DNA of 64,000 nucleotides, taken from positions 3,924,004-3,988,003 of the forward strand of contig NZ_CP132359.1 in NCBI RefSeq assembly GCF_030758975.1, in the 5' to 3' direction. The stretch's first letter is position 1. Each line of letters starts with the position of its first letter. Origin of the DNA: Bosea beijingensis. Lineage in GTDB: Bacteria; Pseudomonadota; Alphaproteobacteria; Rhizobiales; Beijerinckiaceae. Made by a program: the position numbers and the translations under genes. Shown here one piece after another: positions 16,632 through 25,848 of this stretch. The notes below the pieces were generated by a model that did no database searches, had not been told where the DNA came from, and worked only from the letters and a program-made list of their open reading frames with translations.

Positions 16632-17534
16632 TCAGGGCTGCCCTGAACTCTCCGCCGACTGCCCTTCCCAGTCCTGGGCCGCTCCAGCAAGGTGTTCGAC
16701 GAGAAGCTGTACGGCACCCGGCCGGTCGCCCTTGTCGAGCGCCGCGAGAATGGCGAGGTGGTCCCGGCAGGATTGCAGGATCTGCTCCGGCTCCAACTCC
16801 CAGAAATCGGCGAACTGATGCATCCGCCGCAGCGCGTTCTGGCGCCTGACGGCCTGCAGGAAGAAGCGATTGCGCGACCATGAGGCCAGCGTTTCGTGGA
16901 AGGTCGAGTTGACCTCGAACCAGAGTTGCGGCGTGACCTCCTGCACCGGCCGACGCATCAGCGCCTCATGCGCGGTCCGGAGACGAGCGAGTTCCACGGG
17001 GTCGATGCTGTAGCCGTGCTGGTTCAGCGCCGCCGTCTCGATGGCGATGCGGAAGGCATAGGATTCGAGAATGGCCTCCGGCGCGTCGAGGCTCTCGGTG
17101 AAGCGCCAGCCATGGCCGCGCTGGCGCTGGACCAGCCCTTCCGACGACAGCCGCATCAGGGCCTTGCGCAGATCGCCCTTGGCCGCGCCGAATTGCGCCA
17201 GCATCGCGTTCTCGGTGACCTCGGTCGGGAGCTCGCCGCGCGCCCGCTCGGTCAGGATCCGGTGGTAGAGCTCACCGCCGCCGGCCGGTAGCGGCATATG
17301 CGCGGCAATGGCCACGTCGTCGACCGGCCGCAGCAAGCTGAAGCCCTGGCCCTGCTCGCGCGCCAGCAGCCCCATCTCGACCAGCGTCAGGAGCGCGCTC
17401 CGCACCGGCGTGCGCGAAACGCCGAACCGTGCCGCCAGAGGCTTGACGCCAACAGCCGCACCCGCCGGCCAGCCCTCGTCGCGGGCCAGCCGCAGGATAT
17501 CGCCGATGATCTCGCCGCGCAGATTGCTGGCCAT
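16632..17534 (-). CDS. GntR family regulator with two apparent winged-HTH segments and FCD domain
   Basis: This is a 300-residue protein. Residues about 5-70 form a GntR-like wHTH (EIIGDILRLARDEGWPAG, then LAARFGVSRTPVRSALLTLV). Residues about 85-150 look like a second one (ELYHRILTERARGELPTEV, then DLRKALMRLSSEGLVQRQR). An FCD-type ligand domain fills the rest (ESYAFRIAIETAALNQHG, FHETLASWSRNRFFLQAVRR, CRDHLAILAALDKGD). Ordinary FadR-subfamily members have a single HTH and about 230 residues. The ATG at 17534 follows GCGGAGA. It is divergent from the C45 hydrolase gene and convergent with iclR. It probably senses a carboxylic or amino acid handled by the plus-strand cluster. Confidence 0.85.
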   Translation of the reverse strand: MASNLRGEIIGDILRLARDEGWPAGAAVGVKPLAARFGVSRTPVRSALLTLVEMGLLAREQGQGFSLLRPVDDVAIAAHMPLPAGGGELYHRILTERARGELPTEVTENAMLAQFGAAKGDLRKALMRLSSEGLVQRQRGHGWRFTESLDAPEAILESYAFRIAIETAALNQHGYSIDPVELARLRTAHEALMRRPVQEVTPQLWFEVNSTFHETLASWSRNRFFLQAVRRQNALRRMHQFADFWELEPEQILQSCRDHLAILAALDKGDRPGAVQLLVEHLAGAAQDWEGQSAESSGQP

Positions 17535-17627
17535 GCCGTATCTCCGCTTCTTCGGAGGCGATTTGACAATCTGTGGAATGATGCGCCACTGTGCATCTTG
17601 GTCAATCAAAAAACACAGCAGTGTCTC

Positions 17628-18776
17628 GTGATCGAACCATTTCCCTTCGTCTCGGTCTCGGGCTCTCCCTACGAGCGTGGCCGCAGCTATGGCGCGGCGG
17701 TGCCGGATCGCATCGCCGGCAGCGCCCGGTTCTATGCCGGCCAACTGGACGGGCTCGGCTCAAGCCCGACGCTGCGCGGCAAGCTGATCGACGAGGCGCG
17801 CCAGGGGATCGCGGCCTTCGACGAAGCCTATCTGGAGGAGATGCGCGGCATCGCCGACGGCTCCGGCGTGCCGCTCGATGCGATCATCATGATCAATGCC
17901 CGCACCGAGATCGTCGCCAAGGCCAGGTTGATCACCAGCCGCCCCGACGAGGAGGAAGAGGAAGACGAGGCCGATAATGACGGCTGCACCGGCGCGATCA
18001 TCCTGCCGGAACGCAGCGCCACCGGCGGCGTGATCCAGGGCCAGAACTGGGACTGGCAGCCGGAATGCGCCAAGACCGCGATCGTGCTCAGGGTGCAGCG
18101 AAAGAACGGGCCGGACCTCTTGACCTTCGTCGAGGCCGGCGGATTGGGCCGGCATGGCATGAACGAGGCCGGCATCTGCGTCACCGGCAATTACCTGCGC
18201 AGCGACCGCGACTATTGCCAGGAGGGCGTGCCGCTGGCGCTGATCCGCCGCAAGGCGATGGAACAGGAGCATCTGGCGCTGGCGATCAAGGTGGTGGCGA
18301 CCACGCCCAAGGCCTGCTCGACCAACATGATGCTGAGCCAGGACAAGGGTTTTGGCATCGACCTCGAATGCGCGCCGGACGAGGCCTTTCCGATCCTGCC
18401 CGAGGACGGGCTGATCGTGCATGCCAATCACTGGACCAACCCGACGGCGCTGACGAAGCTGCGCGAGACCGGCATCGCCAGCGCGCCCGACAGCCCCTAT
18501 CGCGACTGGCGCGTCCGCAACCTCCTGAACGAGCCGCGCCGGCCGCTCGGCCGCGAGGACCTGAAGGCCGCGCTATTCGACGACTTCCTCTCGCCCTTCT
18601 CGGTCTGCCGCCCGCCGCGCCCCGGCCAGCGCGGCGATATCACCGCCAGCGTGGCGATGATCCTGCTCGAACCGGGCAAGGGCGTAATGGAGGTCGCGCC
18701 GCTGCCGGCGCTCAACCGGCATTTCACTTGCTACAGCCTGACCGGCGAGCCTTTCGCGACCGAACGAGCCGCCTGA
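17628..18776 (+). CDS. C45 family autoproteolytic acyltransferase/hydrolase
   Basis: This 382-residue protein is of the acyl-CoA:6-aminopenicillanate acyltransferase fold (NTN hydrolase, peptidase C45). Conserved pieces are VSGSPYERGRSYG at the start, EEMRGIADGSGVPLDAIIMINARTE, and the processing site DNDGCTGAIIL, where Cys (near residue 121) becomes the N-terminal nucleophile after self-cleavage. Downstream are GQNWDWQPE and EAGGLGRHGMNEAGIC. A run of Glu/Asp just before the cleavage site is unusual. Relatives cleave or transfer amide-linked acyl groups; neighbours suggest hydrolysis of an imported amide or peptide. The start is uncertain: the GTG at 17628 precedes the first conserved block, but no Shine-Dalgarno sequence is clear. 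Confidence 0.83.
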   Translation: MIEPFPFVSVSGSPYERGRSYGAAVPDRIAGSARFYAGQLDGLGSSPTLRGKLIDEARQGIAAFDEAYLEEMRGIADGSGVPLDAIIMINARTEIVAKARLITSRPDEEEEEDEADNDGCTGAIILPERSATGGVIQGQNWDWQPECAKTAIVLRVQRKNGPDLLTFVEAGGLGRHGMNEAGICVTGNYLRSDRDYCQEGVPLALIRRKAMEQEHLALAIKVVATTPKACSTNMMLSQDKGFGIDLECAPDEAFPILPEDGLIVHANHWTNPTALTKLRETGIASAPDSPYRDWRVRNLLNEPRRPLGREDLKAALFDDFLSPFSVCRPPRPGQRGDITASVAMILLEPGKGVMEVAPLPALNRHFTCYSLTGEPFATERAA

Positions 18777-18825
18777 TCGAGACCGACCGCGCCGCTTATG
18801 GCGACACCTTGAGGGAGCCGATGCC

Positions 18826-20367
18826 ATGAGACGCCCACTCACCCTTGCGATCCTGCTCGCCGCCTGCGCGAGCCCGGCCGCGGCCCAGTCGATCACCGTC
18901 GCAGTCGCCGCCGACATCCGCAGCAACAATCCCGGTGTCAACCGCGACGACAGCACCGACGATTTCGCGCTGCAGCTCGTCGAGGGGCTCGTCGGCTACA
19001 ACGAAGGCGGCAATGCCGCGCCGCTCTTGGCGCAGAAAGTCGATCTCTCTGCCGACGGCAAGACCTATACCTTCACGCTGCGCGACGGGGTGAAGTTCCA
19101 CAATGGTGCGACGCTCACCTCGGCCGACGTGCTGTGGAGCTGGAACCGCTACATGGACCCGAAGACCGATTGGCGCTGCACGTCGGAATTCGACGGACGC
19201 AGCGGCCTCAAGGTCGAATCCGTCTCGGCCCCCGATGCCAAGACCTTCGTCATGACCATCGACAAGCCGAACGCGCTGTTCCTCGACACGATGGCCCGCA
19301 CCGATTGCGCGATGACCGCGATCCTGCACAAGGATTCCGTCAAGGCCGACGGGACATGGGACAAGCCGATCGGCACCGGCCCCTACAAGTTCGGCGAATG
19401 GAAGCGCGGCGAGTATTTCACGATGACCGCCTTCGACGGCTACCAGTCGCCCGGCCAGGGCAAGATCGACGGCTATGTCGGCTCCAAGCGCCCGCTGCTC
19501 AAGGAGGTCAAGTTCCTGGTCGTCAAGGATGCGGCGACCGTGAAGGCCGCGCTGATCTCCGGCGCGGTGCAGATGAGCGAGACGCTGCCGAGCGATGTCG
19601 AGGAACTCAAGAAGGTGCCGAGCCTGAAGGTCGCGGTCGCGCCCAATGCGGTGCGCCACATCTTCCTGATCCAGACCAAAGACACTGTCATGAGCAACAA
19701 GAAGCTGCGCCAGGCGATCGCAGCCGCACTCGACTATCCCGATCTGGTCGCGGCCGCCTCCAACAACCTGGGCACGCCGAACAACTCGCCGATCTACTCG
19801 ACCTCCGGCTATTTCGGCGAGGTCGAGAAGCAGGGTCATAAATATGACCCTGCCCGGGCCAAGCAGTTGCTGCAGGAAGCGGGCTACAAGGGCGAGAAGA
19901 TCACCATCCTCGCCAACAAGCGCCCGACCGTGCCGAGCTTCCCGGCGGCGGTGGTCTGGCAGCAGATGCTGCAGGCGGTCGGGATCAATGCCGAGATCGA
20001 GATCTTGGACTGGGCGACGCAGCTCGACCGGTTCAACAAGGGCAACTACCAGATGCAGTCCTTCTCGTTCTCAGCCCGCTTCGACCCGGCGATCGCCTTC
20101 GAACAATTCTCCGGGCCGAAGGACAAGCAGCCGCGCAAGGTCTGGGACAATCCGGACGCGCAGAAGCTGATCGACAAGTCGATGCTGATTTCGGACAAGG
20201 CCGAGCGGCAGAAGATCTTCGACGAGTTGCACCGCCGCGTCATCGACGAGGTGCCGCTGATCTTCCTCTATAACGGCCTCGATGCGGTGGCGATGAGCAA
20301 GGCCATCTCCGGCTTCCAGCCCTGGCAGTCCAAGCTGCGGATGTGGGAAGTGACGCTGGCGAAGTGA
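18826..20367 (+). CDS. Family 5 ABC transporter substrate-binding protein
   Basis: This is a 513-residue Dpp/Opp-like periplasmic protein. The signal peptide covers about residues 1-21 (MRRPLTLAILLAACASPAAA, cleavage before QSITV). The SBP-5 marks are NPGVNRDDSTDDF, GLVGYNEGGNAAPLLAQK, YTFTLRDGVKFHNGATLT and IGTGPYKFGEWKRGEYF. The ATG at 18826 follows GAGGGAG. It lies 49 bases after the C45 gene and before the M81 gene, probably in one transcript, and likely captures the substrate of those hydrolases. It is one of two binding proteins near a single pair of Dpp-type permeases. Confidence 0.93.
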   Translation: MRRPLTLAILLAACASPAAAQSITVAVAADIRSNNPGVNRDDSTDDFALQLVEGLVGYNEGGNAAPLLAQKVDLSADGKTYTFTLRDGVKFHNGATLTSADVLWSWNRYMDPKTDWRCTSEFDGRSGLKVESVSAPDAKTFVMTIDKPNALFLDTMARTDCAMTAILHKDSVKADGTWDKPIGTGPYKFGEWKRGEYFTMTAFDGYQSPGQGKIDGYVGSKRPLLKEVKFLVVKDAATVKAALISGAVQMSETLPSDVEELKKVPSLKVAVAPNAVRHIFLIQTKDTVMSNKKLRQAIAAALDYPDLVAAASNNLGTPNNSPIYSTSGYFGEVEKQGHKYDPARAKQLLQEAGYKGEKITILANKRPTVPSFPAAVVWQQMLQAVGINAEIEILDWATQLDRFNKGNYQMQSFSFSARFDPAIAFEQFSGPKDKQPRKVWDNPDAQKLIDKSMLISDKAERQKIFDELHRRVIDEVPLIFLYNGLDAVAMSKAISGFQPWQSKLRMWEVTLAK

Positions 20368-20495
20368 CCCCTGGGGTCGGCCCGGTCTCCCCGGCAGCAA
20401 GATCGACACGATAAAATGCCAATGCGCCTCATTAGCAATAATGCGGCGCTTCCGGCCCATGCAGCGGCTGCAACATCCCGCGCTCGCGCTGCAGC

Positions 20496-20524
20496 TTGAC
20501 ATGGCCTTCTCGGCCAACCGAACA
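20496..20524 (+). promoter_or_regulatory. Possible promoter upstream of the M81 peptidase gene
   Basis: A consensus -35 hexamer TTGACA lies at 20496-20501 in the 186-base gap between the binding protein and M81 genes. The hexamer 17 bases downstream (CGAACA) is a poor -10, so this call is weak. The gap otherwise holds no gene or hairpin I could support. Confidence 0.25.
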
Positions 20525-20553
20525 TGACGGTCACATCGTCGGAAAGGTAGCTT

Positions 20554-22023
20554 ATGCGTCTGTTCGCTGCGTCGCTCGCAACCGAGACCAATACGTTCTC
20601 TCCTATCCCGACATCCCGGGCCAATTTCGAGGCTTCCGCCTATTTTCCTGCGGGCCATCATCCCGACCGGGCGACACACACCACCGCCCCGCTCTACGTT
20701 GCGCGGCAGCGCGCCAAGCGCGAGGGCTTCGAGCTGATCGAAGGCTCCTGCTTCTGGGCCGAGCCGTCAGGGACCTGCGCCCAGGCCGATTACGAGGAGA
20801 TGCGGGACGAGATCCTCGCCCAGCTCAAGGCGGCGCTGCCGGTCGACGGCGTGCTGCTCGGCCTGCACGGCGCCATGGTCGCGCATGGCTACGATGATTG
20901 CGAGGGCGACATCATCGAGCATGTCCGCGCCATCGTCGGCCCCTCCGTGCCGATCGGCGTCGAACTCGATCCGCATTGCCACCTGACCGAGAAGCGCGTG
21001 CGCCTCGCCGACGCGGTCATTCTCTACAAGGAATATCCGCATATCGACTTCGTCGAGCGGGCCGAGGAACTTGTCGACATCATCCTTGGGACCATTCGCG
21101 GCAAGATCAAACCGGTGATGTCGCTCTATGATTGCCGGATGATCGAGCTGGTGCCGACGACGCGCGAGCCCGGCCGCTCCTTCGTCGACCGGATGAGCGC
21201 GCTCGAAGGCAAGGACGGCATCCTCTCGGTTTCGCTGGCGCATGGCTTCCAGCAGGGCGACGTTCCGGAGATCGGCACCCGCGTCCTCGTCATCACCGAC
21301 AACGACAAGGCGAAGGGCGATGCGCTCGCCGCCAAACTCGGCGAGGAGTTCCGCTCGCTCAAGGGGCAGTTCGCCCCGCCGGTGACCCCGCTCGACGAGG
21401 CGCTGGACCGGGCGCTCGGCGGGGCCGCCAACGGCCCGCGCGTCATCGCGGATTCCACCGACAATGCGGGCGGCGGCGCGGCTTCCGACAACACCAACAT
21501 CATCCATCGGCTGCGCGAGCGCGGCATCGGCGACGCGGCGGTCGGCCCGATCTGGGACCCGGTGGCGGTCGAGTTCTGCCTGACGGCCGGCGTCGGCGCG
21601 ACCATTCCGCTACGCTTCGGCGGCAAGGCGGCCTCGACCTCCGGCACGCCGGTCGATGGCGAGGTCACGGTGCTCGGCGCGATCCGCAACGGCACCCAGA
21701 GCTTCGGCACCGCCAAGGTGCCGATCGGCAACGCGGTCGGCATCCGCATCGACGGCATCGATGTCGCGCTGCTCTCGCACCGGACGCAGGCGCTAGGACT
21801 GGAAATCTTCACCAGCGTCGGCATCGACCCGACGCAGAAGCGCATCGTCTCGGTCAAGTCGACCAACCATTTCCACGCGGCCTACGGCCCGATCGCCAGC
21901 GAGGTGATCTACACCGATGGCGGTGGCCCTTCGCATCTCGACGTGCGCAAATATCCCTATCGCAAGATCAACCGGCCGCTCTGGCCGCATGATCCGCTCC
22001 CGCCGGGCCGGCTCGTCGTCTGA
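20554..22023 (+). CDS. M81 family metallopeptidase (MlrC-like)
   Basis: This is a 489-residue protein of the microcystinase C family. Conserved blocks are ATETNTFSP at the N-terminus, DGVLLGLHGAMVAHG near residue 105, GVELDPHCHLTEK near residue 140 with putative zinc ligands, YKEYPHIDFVERAEE, and DSTDNAGGGAASDNTN in the second domain. MlrC completes microcystin breakdown in Sphingomonas by cutting the linear peptide. Most M81 proteins are in soil bacteria beside peptide ABC transporters and surely have other amide or peptide substrates. The ATG at 20554 follows GGAAAGG. It is flanked on both sides by family 5 binding proteins. Confidence 0.92.
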   Translation: MRLFAASLATETNTFSPIPTSRANFEASAYFPAGHHPDRATHTTAPLYVARQRAKREGFELIEGSCFWAEPSGTCAQADYEEMRDEILAQLKAALPVDGVLLGLHGAMVAHGYDDCEGDIIEHVRAIVGPSVPIGVELDPHCHLTEKRVRLADAVILYKEYPHIDFVERAEELVDIILGTIRGKIKPVMSLYDCRMIELVPTTREPGRSFVDRMSALEGKDGILSVSLAHGFQQGDVPEIGTRVLVITDNDKAKGDALAAKLGEEFRSLKGQFAPPVTPLDEALDRALGGAANGPRVIADSTDNAGGGAASDNTNIIHRLRERGIGDAAVGPIWDPVAVEFCLTAGVGATIPLRFGGKAASTSGTPVDGEVTVLGAIRNGTQSFGTAKVPIGNAVGIRIDGIDVALLSHRTQALGLEIFTSVGIDPTQKRIVSVKSTNHFHAAYGPIASEVIYTDGGGPSHLDVRKYPYRKINRPLWPHDPLPPGRLVV

Positions 22024-22126
22024 CGCCCCCGCACCCGAAAGGAACAGGAGAGAAGAAGCATGACCCGATGAGGGCCAGACGAGGCGAATGCCCGCGGTCC
22101 TCCCCATCAACGAGGAGGAGAACGAC

Positions 22127-23728
22127 ATGACCACGACACGCAGACGCTTCGTTCAGGGCGGATTGGCAACCGGCGCGGCCCTCGCTGCGCCAGCCACGAT
22201 CCGCGCCCAGACCACGCCTTCCGCCGCCCGCACGCTCAAGGCCGTCCTGCACGGCGATCTGCGCGTCTTCGATCCGATATGGACGACGGCGAACATGACC
22301 TCCTATCACGCCGGCATGGTCTACGACACGCTGTTCGGCGTGAACGACAAGTTCGAGCCGCAGCCGCAGATGGTCTCGAAATGGTCGCTTTCGGACGACC
22401 GCAAGACCTATACGTTCGAACTGCGCGACGGCCTGCGCTTCACCGATGGCACGCCGGTCACGGCCAAGGACTGCGTCGCCTCGATCCGGCGCTGGGGCGC
22501 CCGCGACGGTGGCGGCCAGCACATGATGGCACGGCTCGCCGACACGCCGGTGAAGGACGACAAGACCTTTCAGATCGTGATGAAGGAGCCCTATGGGCTC
22601 GTGGTCGAATGGCTCGCAAAGGCCGCGACCAATGTCTGCTACATCATGCGCGAGAAGGAGGCCGGGACCGATCCGAACCAGCAGATCAGCACGATCATCG
22701 GCTCGGGGCCCTTCGTCTTCAACGAGAGCGCGGTCGTCCAGGGCCAGCGCTATGTCTATGACAAGAATGCGAATTACGTGCCGCGCTCCGAGCCGGCCGT
22801 GATGACCTCGGGCGGCAAGGTCGTGAATGTCGACCGCGTCGTCTACGAGAACATCGCCGACGAGGCGACCGCCATCGCCGCGATCCGCGCCGGCGAGATC
22901 GACATGATCGAATATCCCAACGTCGACCTGCTCGACTCGCTCGCCGGCGAGAAGGACATCAAGCTGGAAGTTCTCAACAAGCAGGGCCAGCTCGGCTGGG
23001 CGCGCGTGAACTGGCTCCATCCGCCGTTCAACAACGTCAAGGCCCGCCAGGCCATGCTGCACCTGATCCATCCGACCGAGGTGATGAAGGCGACCTTCGG
23101 CGACGAGAAGTATTTCCGCGGCTGCTCCTCGCTGTTCGGCATGGGCACGCCGATGGAGAACGACGCCAATATCGACTGGTTCAAGGGTGCGCCGAACATC
23201 GAGAAGGCGAAGCAGCTCGTGAAGGAGTCCGGCTATGACGGACGCCCGGTCGTGGTGCTGCAGGCGACCAACATCGCCTACATGAACAATGCCGCGAACC
23301 TGATCGCGCAATGGATGCGCCAGGCCGGGTTCAACGTCTCGCTGCAGGCTTCCGACTGGGGCGCCGTCGTCACCCGCCGCGCCGTCAAGGCCGCGCCGGA
23401 CCAGGGCGGCTGGAACGTGTTCTTCACCTCCGGCTCGGTCAATGCCTTCGGCAATCCCGTCTCGCTCAGTGGCCATGCCGCCAATGGCGAGAAGGGCTGG
23501 TTCGGCTGGCCCAACAACGAGCTGCACGAGCAATTGCGCGACAAATGGGCCGGCGCCCAGTCGGATGCCGAGCGCAAGCAGATCGCCCGCGACATCCAGC
23601 AGAACGCCTGGGATTTCGTGCCGCATGCCTATTTCGGCCAGTGGTTCCAACCGGCAGCCCTGCGCAACCTGACGGGCCTGATCGGCATGCCCGAGCTGAT
23701 CCCGTTCTGGAACGTCAAGAAGGGCTGA
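22127..23728 (+). CDS. Tat-exported family 5 ABC transporter substrate-binding protein
   Basis: This is a 533-residue binding protein beginning MTTTRRRFVQGGLATGAALA, a twin-arginine-type signal, with cleavage expected after TIRAQ. SBP-5 features follow: LHGDLRVFDPIWTT, MVYDTLFGVNDKFEPQPQM, YTFELRDGLRFTDGTPVT and IIGSGPFVFNE. The ATG at 22127 has GAGGAGGAGA upstream. Tat export is unusual but known for such proteins and implies folding before export. It lies between the M81 gene and the two permeases, so it is the most likely partner of those permeases. Confidence 0.93.
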   Translation: MTTTRRRFVQGGLATGAALAAPATIRAQTTPSAARTLKAVLHGDLRVFDPIWTTANMTSYHAGMVYDTLFGVNDKFEPQPQMVSKWSLSDDRKTYTFELRDGLRFTDGTPVTAKDCVASIRRWGARDGGGQHMMARLADTPVKDDKTFQIVMKEPYGLVVEWLAKAATNVCYIMREKEAGTDPNQQISTIIGSGPFVFNESAVVQGQRYVYDKNANYVPRSEPAVMTSGGKVVNVDRVVYENIADEATAIAAIRAGEIDMIEYPNVDLLDSLAGEKDIKLEVLNKQGQLGWARVNWLHPPFNNVKARQAMLHLIHPTEVMKATFGDEKYFRGCSSLFGMGTPMENDANIDWFKGAPNIEKAKQLVKESGYDGRPVVVLQATNIAYMNNAANLIAQWMRQAGFNVSLQASDWGAVVTRRAVKAAPDQGGWNVFFTSGSVNAFGNPVSLSGHAANGEKGWFGWPNNELHEQLRDKWAGAQSDAERKQIARDIQQNAWDFVPHAYFGQWFQPAALRNLTGLIGMPELIPFWNVKKG

Positions 23729-23755
23729 TTTCAGCCCGATCGATCATCGATACGC

Positions 23756-23779
23756 GGAGCCCGCCCTGGCGCGGGCTCC
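23756..23779 (+). terminator. Intra-operon hairpin after the binding-protein gene
   Basis: GGAGCCCGC (23756-23764), loop CCTGGC, GCGGGCTCC (23771-23779) gives a perfect 9-base G+C stem without a following T-run. Such stems after binding-protein genes often protect the 3' end of the abundant message or reduce read-through into permease genes. Confidence 0.5.
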
Positions 23780-23901
23780 GCCTGTCCGACCGTCTTCAGG
23801 TGATCGTGCCGGCGGCGTGAGGGCGAGCACGCAAGCCGTGCCCGAGCGGGCGACCCAGCAGTCCGCATCAGAGAACAAGCCGACGGAGGACGAACGACGC
23901 A

Positions 23902-24843
23902 ATGCTGAGTTATCTGGTACAGCGCCTGGCATCGACCATCCTGGTGATGACGCTGGTGGGCATCTTCGTCTTCCTCCTGCTCCATCTCTCGGCCGGCGAC
24001 CCCGCCGCCATCATCGCCGGCGACTACGCAACCCCGCAGCAGATTCTCGCCATCCGCCAGCGGCTCGGCCTCGACGATCCCCTGCTCGTGCAGTTCGGCC
24101 GCTGGGCTTTGCGCGTCGTGCAGGGCGATCTGGGCGTCTCGATCTTCACAAGCACGCCGGTCTCGACGCTGATCCTGCAACGCATGGAGCCGACGCTGTC
24201 GGTCGCCGTGCTGACGATGATCTTCGCCGTCTCGATCGCGGTGACGCTCGGCGTGCTCGCCGCCTGGAAGGCCGGCCGGCCAGTCGACCGCCTGTTGATG
24301 GGCTTTTCCGTGCTCGGCTTCTCGATGCCGACCTTCGTGGTCGGCTACTGCCTGATCTATGTCTTCGCGATCGAATTGCGCTGGTTGCCCGTGCAGGGTT
24401 ACCGGCCGATCATGGACGGCATCGGCCCGTGGTTCCTCCATCTCATCCTGCCGACGATCACGCTCGGCCTCGCCTATGTCGCGCTGATCGCGCGCATGAC
24501 CCGCGCCTCCGTGCAGGAGGTGCTGGAGGAGGACTATATCCGCACCGCCAATGCCAAGGGGGTTCCGGCGCGCACCATGCTGATGAAGCACGCGCTGAAG
24601 AATGCCGGCGTTCCGATCATCACCGTCATCGGCATCGGCGTCGCCCTGCTGATCGGCGGCGTCGTGATCACCGAGACGGTGTTCAACATTCCCGGCATCG
24701 GCCGCCTCGTCGTCGATGCGATCTCAAAGCGCGACTACCCGATCATCCAGGGCGTGATCCTCGTCTTTTCCGGCATCTATGTGCTGATCAACCTCGCGGT
24801 CGACCTGTCCTATTCACTCATCGACCCCCGCATCCGGCATTGA
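23902..24843 (+). CDS. Dipeptide/peptide ABC transporter permease (DppB type)
   Basis: This is a 313-residue inner membrane protein with six hydrophobic segments. The DppB opening MLSYLVQRLASTILVMTLVG, the periplasmic HLSAGDPAAIIAG, IRQRLGLDDPLLVQFGRW and the EAA loop EDYIRTANAKGVPARTMLMKHALKN are all present, then ETVFNIPGIGRL. It pairs with DppC encoded 13 bases downstream. GGAGGA lies 11 bases before the ATG. No ATPase gene follows. Confidence 0.95.
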   Translation: MLSYLVQRLASTILVMTLVGIFVFLLLHLSAGDPAAIIAGDYATPQQILAIRQRLGLDDPLLVQFGRWALRVVQGDLGVSIFTSTPVSTLILQRMEPTLSVAVLTMIFAVSIAVTLGVLAAWKAGRPVDRLLMGFSVLGFSMPTFVVGYCLIYVFAIELRWLPVQGYRPIMDGIGPWFLHLILPTITLGLAYVALIARMTRASVQEVLEEDYIRTANAKGVPARTMLMKHALKNAGVPIITVIGIGVALLIGGVVITETVFNIPGIGRLVVDAISKRDYPIIQGVILVFSGIYVLINLAVDLSYSLIDPRIRH

Positions 24844-24856
24844 GGAGGCGCGAACG

Positions 24857-25738
24857 ATGACAACGATCGATGCCACCACCGCCCCCGTTCCCGCTTCCGG
24901 CAACCGGCTCGTTCGGTTCGGCCGTTTCGCGCGCCGCAACCCGACAATGCTCATCGGCGGCGCCATCCTGATCTTCTTCGTCGGCATCGCGATCATCGCG
25001 CCGCTGATCGCGGGCGATCCGATGCTGAAGCTGCCGACGCGGCGCCTGCAACCGCCCTCCCCCGAATTGCGCTTCGGCACCGACCAGCTCGGCCAGGATG
25101 TCTTCGCGCGCACCGTCTACGGCGCCCGCGTCTCGCTGATCGTGGGCTTGAGCGTCGCGACGATCTCAATCCTGATCGGCCTGACGATCGGGCTCTTCGC
25201 CGGGTATTATCGCCGGTTCGACGCCATCGTCATGCGCCTGATGGACGGCTTGATGGCGATCCCCGCCATCCTGCTCGCCATCGCGATGGTCTCGCTGAAC
25301 CAGGGCAGCATCGGCATCGTCATCGCTGCGATCTCGATTCCAGAGCTGCCACGCGTCGTCCGGCTGGTCCGCTCGATCGTGCTCAGCGTCAAGGAACTGC
25401 CCTTTGTCGAGGCCGCGCGCGCCTGCGGGGCCAAGACGCCGCGCATCCTGTTCAGGCATATCATGCCGAGCACGATCGCGCCGCTGATCGTGCAGGCGAC
25501 CTATATCTGCGCGTCCGCCATCCTGGTGGAAGCCTCGCTCTCCTTCCTCGGCGCAGGTGTGCCGCCGGAAGTGCCGAGCTGGGGCAACATGATCGCCTCG
25601 AGCCGGCTCTATCTCGCCCGCGCGCCCTGGACGATCTTCTGCCCGGCCATCGCGCTCGCCTTGGTCGTGCTGGCGGTGAACCTGCTCGGCGACGGCCTGC
25701 GCGACCGGCTCGACCCGCGCCTGTCGCGGCGGCTGTAG
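24857..25738 (+). CDS. Dipeptide/peptide ABC transporter permease (DppC type)
   Basis: This is a 293-residue partner of the DppB-type permease. The N-terminal OppC-like helix (NPTMLIGGAILIFFVGIAII) leads to FGTDQLGQDVFARTVYGARVSL, the hallmark of the family, and the EAA loop PFVEAARACGAKTPRILFRHIMP, ending with GDGLRDRLDPRL. GAGGAGG precedes the ATG at 24857. The usual DppD and DppF ATPase genes are absent downstream: the next gene is a broken PLP-enzyme gene and then minC. Confidence 0.95.
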   Translation: MTTIDATTAPVPASGNRLVRFGRFARRNPTMLIGGAILIFFVGIAIIAPLIAGDPMLKLPTRRLQPPSPELRFGTDQLGQDVFARTVYGARVSLIVGLSVATISILIGLTIGLFAGYYRRFDAIVMRLMDGLMAIPAILLAIAMVSLNQGSIGIVIAAISIPELPRVVRLVRSIVLSVKELPFVEAARACGAKTPRILFRHIMPSTIAPLIVQATYICASAILVEASLSFLGAGVPPEVPSWGNMIASSRLYLARAPWTIFCPAIALALVVLAVNLLGDGLRDRLDPRLSRRL

Positions 25739-25756
25739 CCGTAGGTCCAAACTGCA

Positions 25757-25784
25757 CGCCGGGCATGCGTTCGCACGCCCGGCG
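25757..25784 (+). terminator. Possible terminator after the DppC-type gene
   Basis: CGCCGGGC (25757-25764) and GCCCGGCG (25777-25784) form an 8-base G+C stem just past the dppC-like stop. There is no strong T-run, so termination may be partial. Confidence 0.4.
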
Positions 25785-25848
25785 AATCTCCGGCGCCGCG
25801 CTATGCTGTCCTCGCTAACGACGGCAACGAAGCTGGGAGCCTCCCGGA

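Noticed and set aside
20554..22023. Microcystin degradation by the MlrC-like protein
   Set aside because: mlrA, mlrB and mlrD are absent. M81 proteins beside peptide transporters are widespread in soil bacteria that do not meet microcystins.
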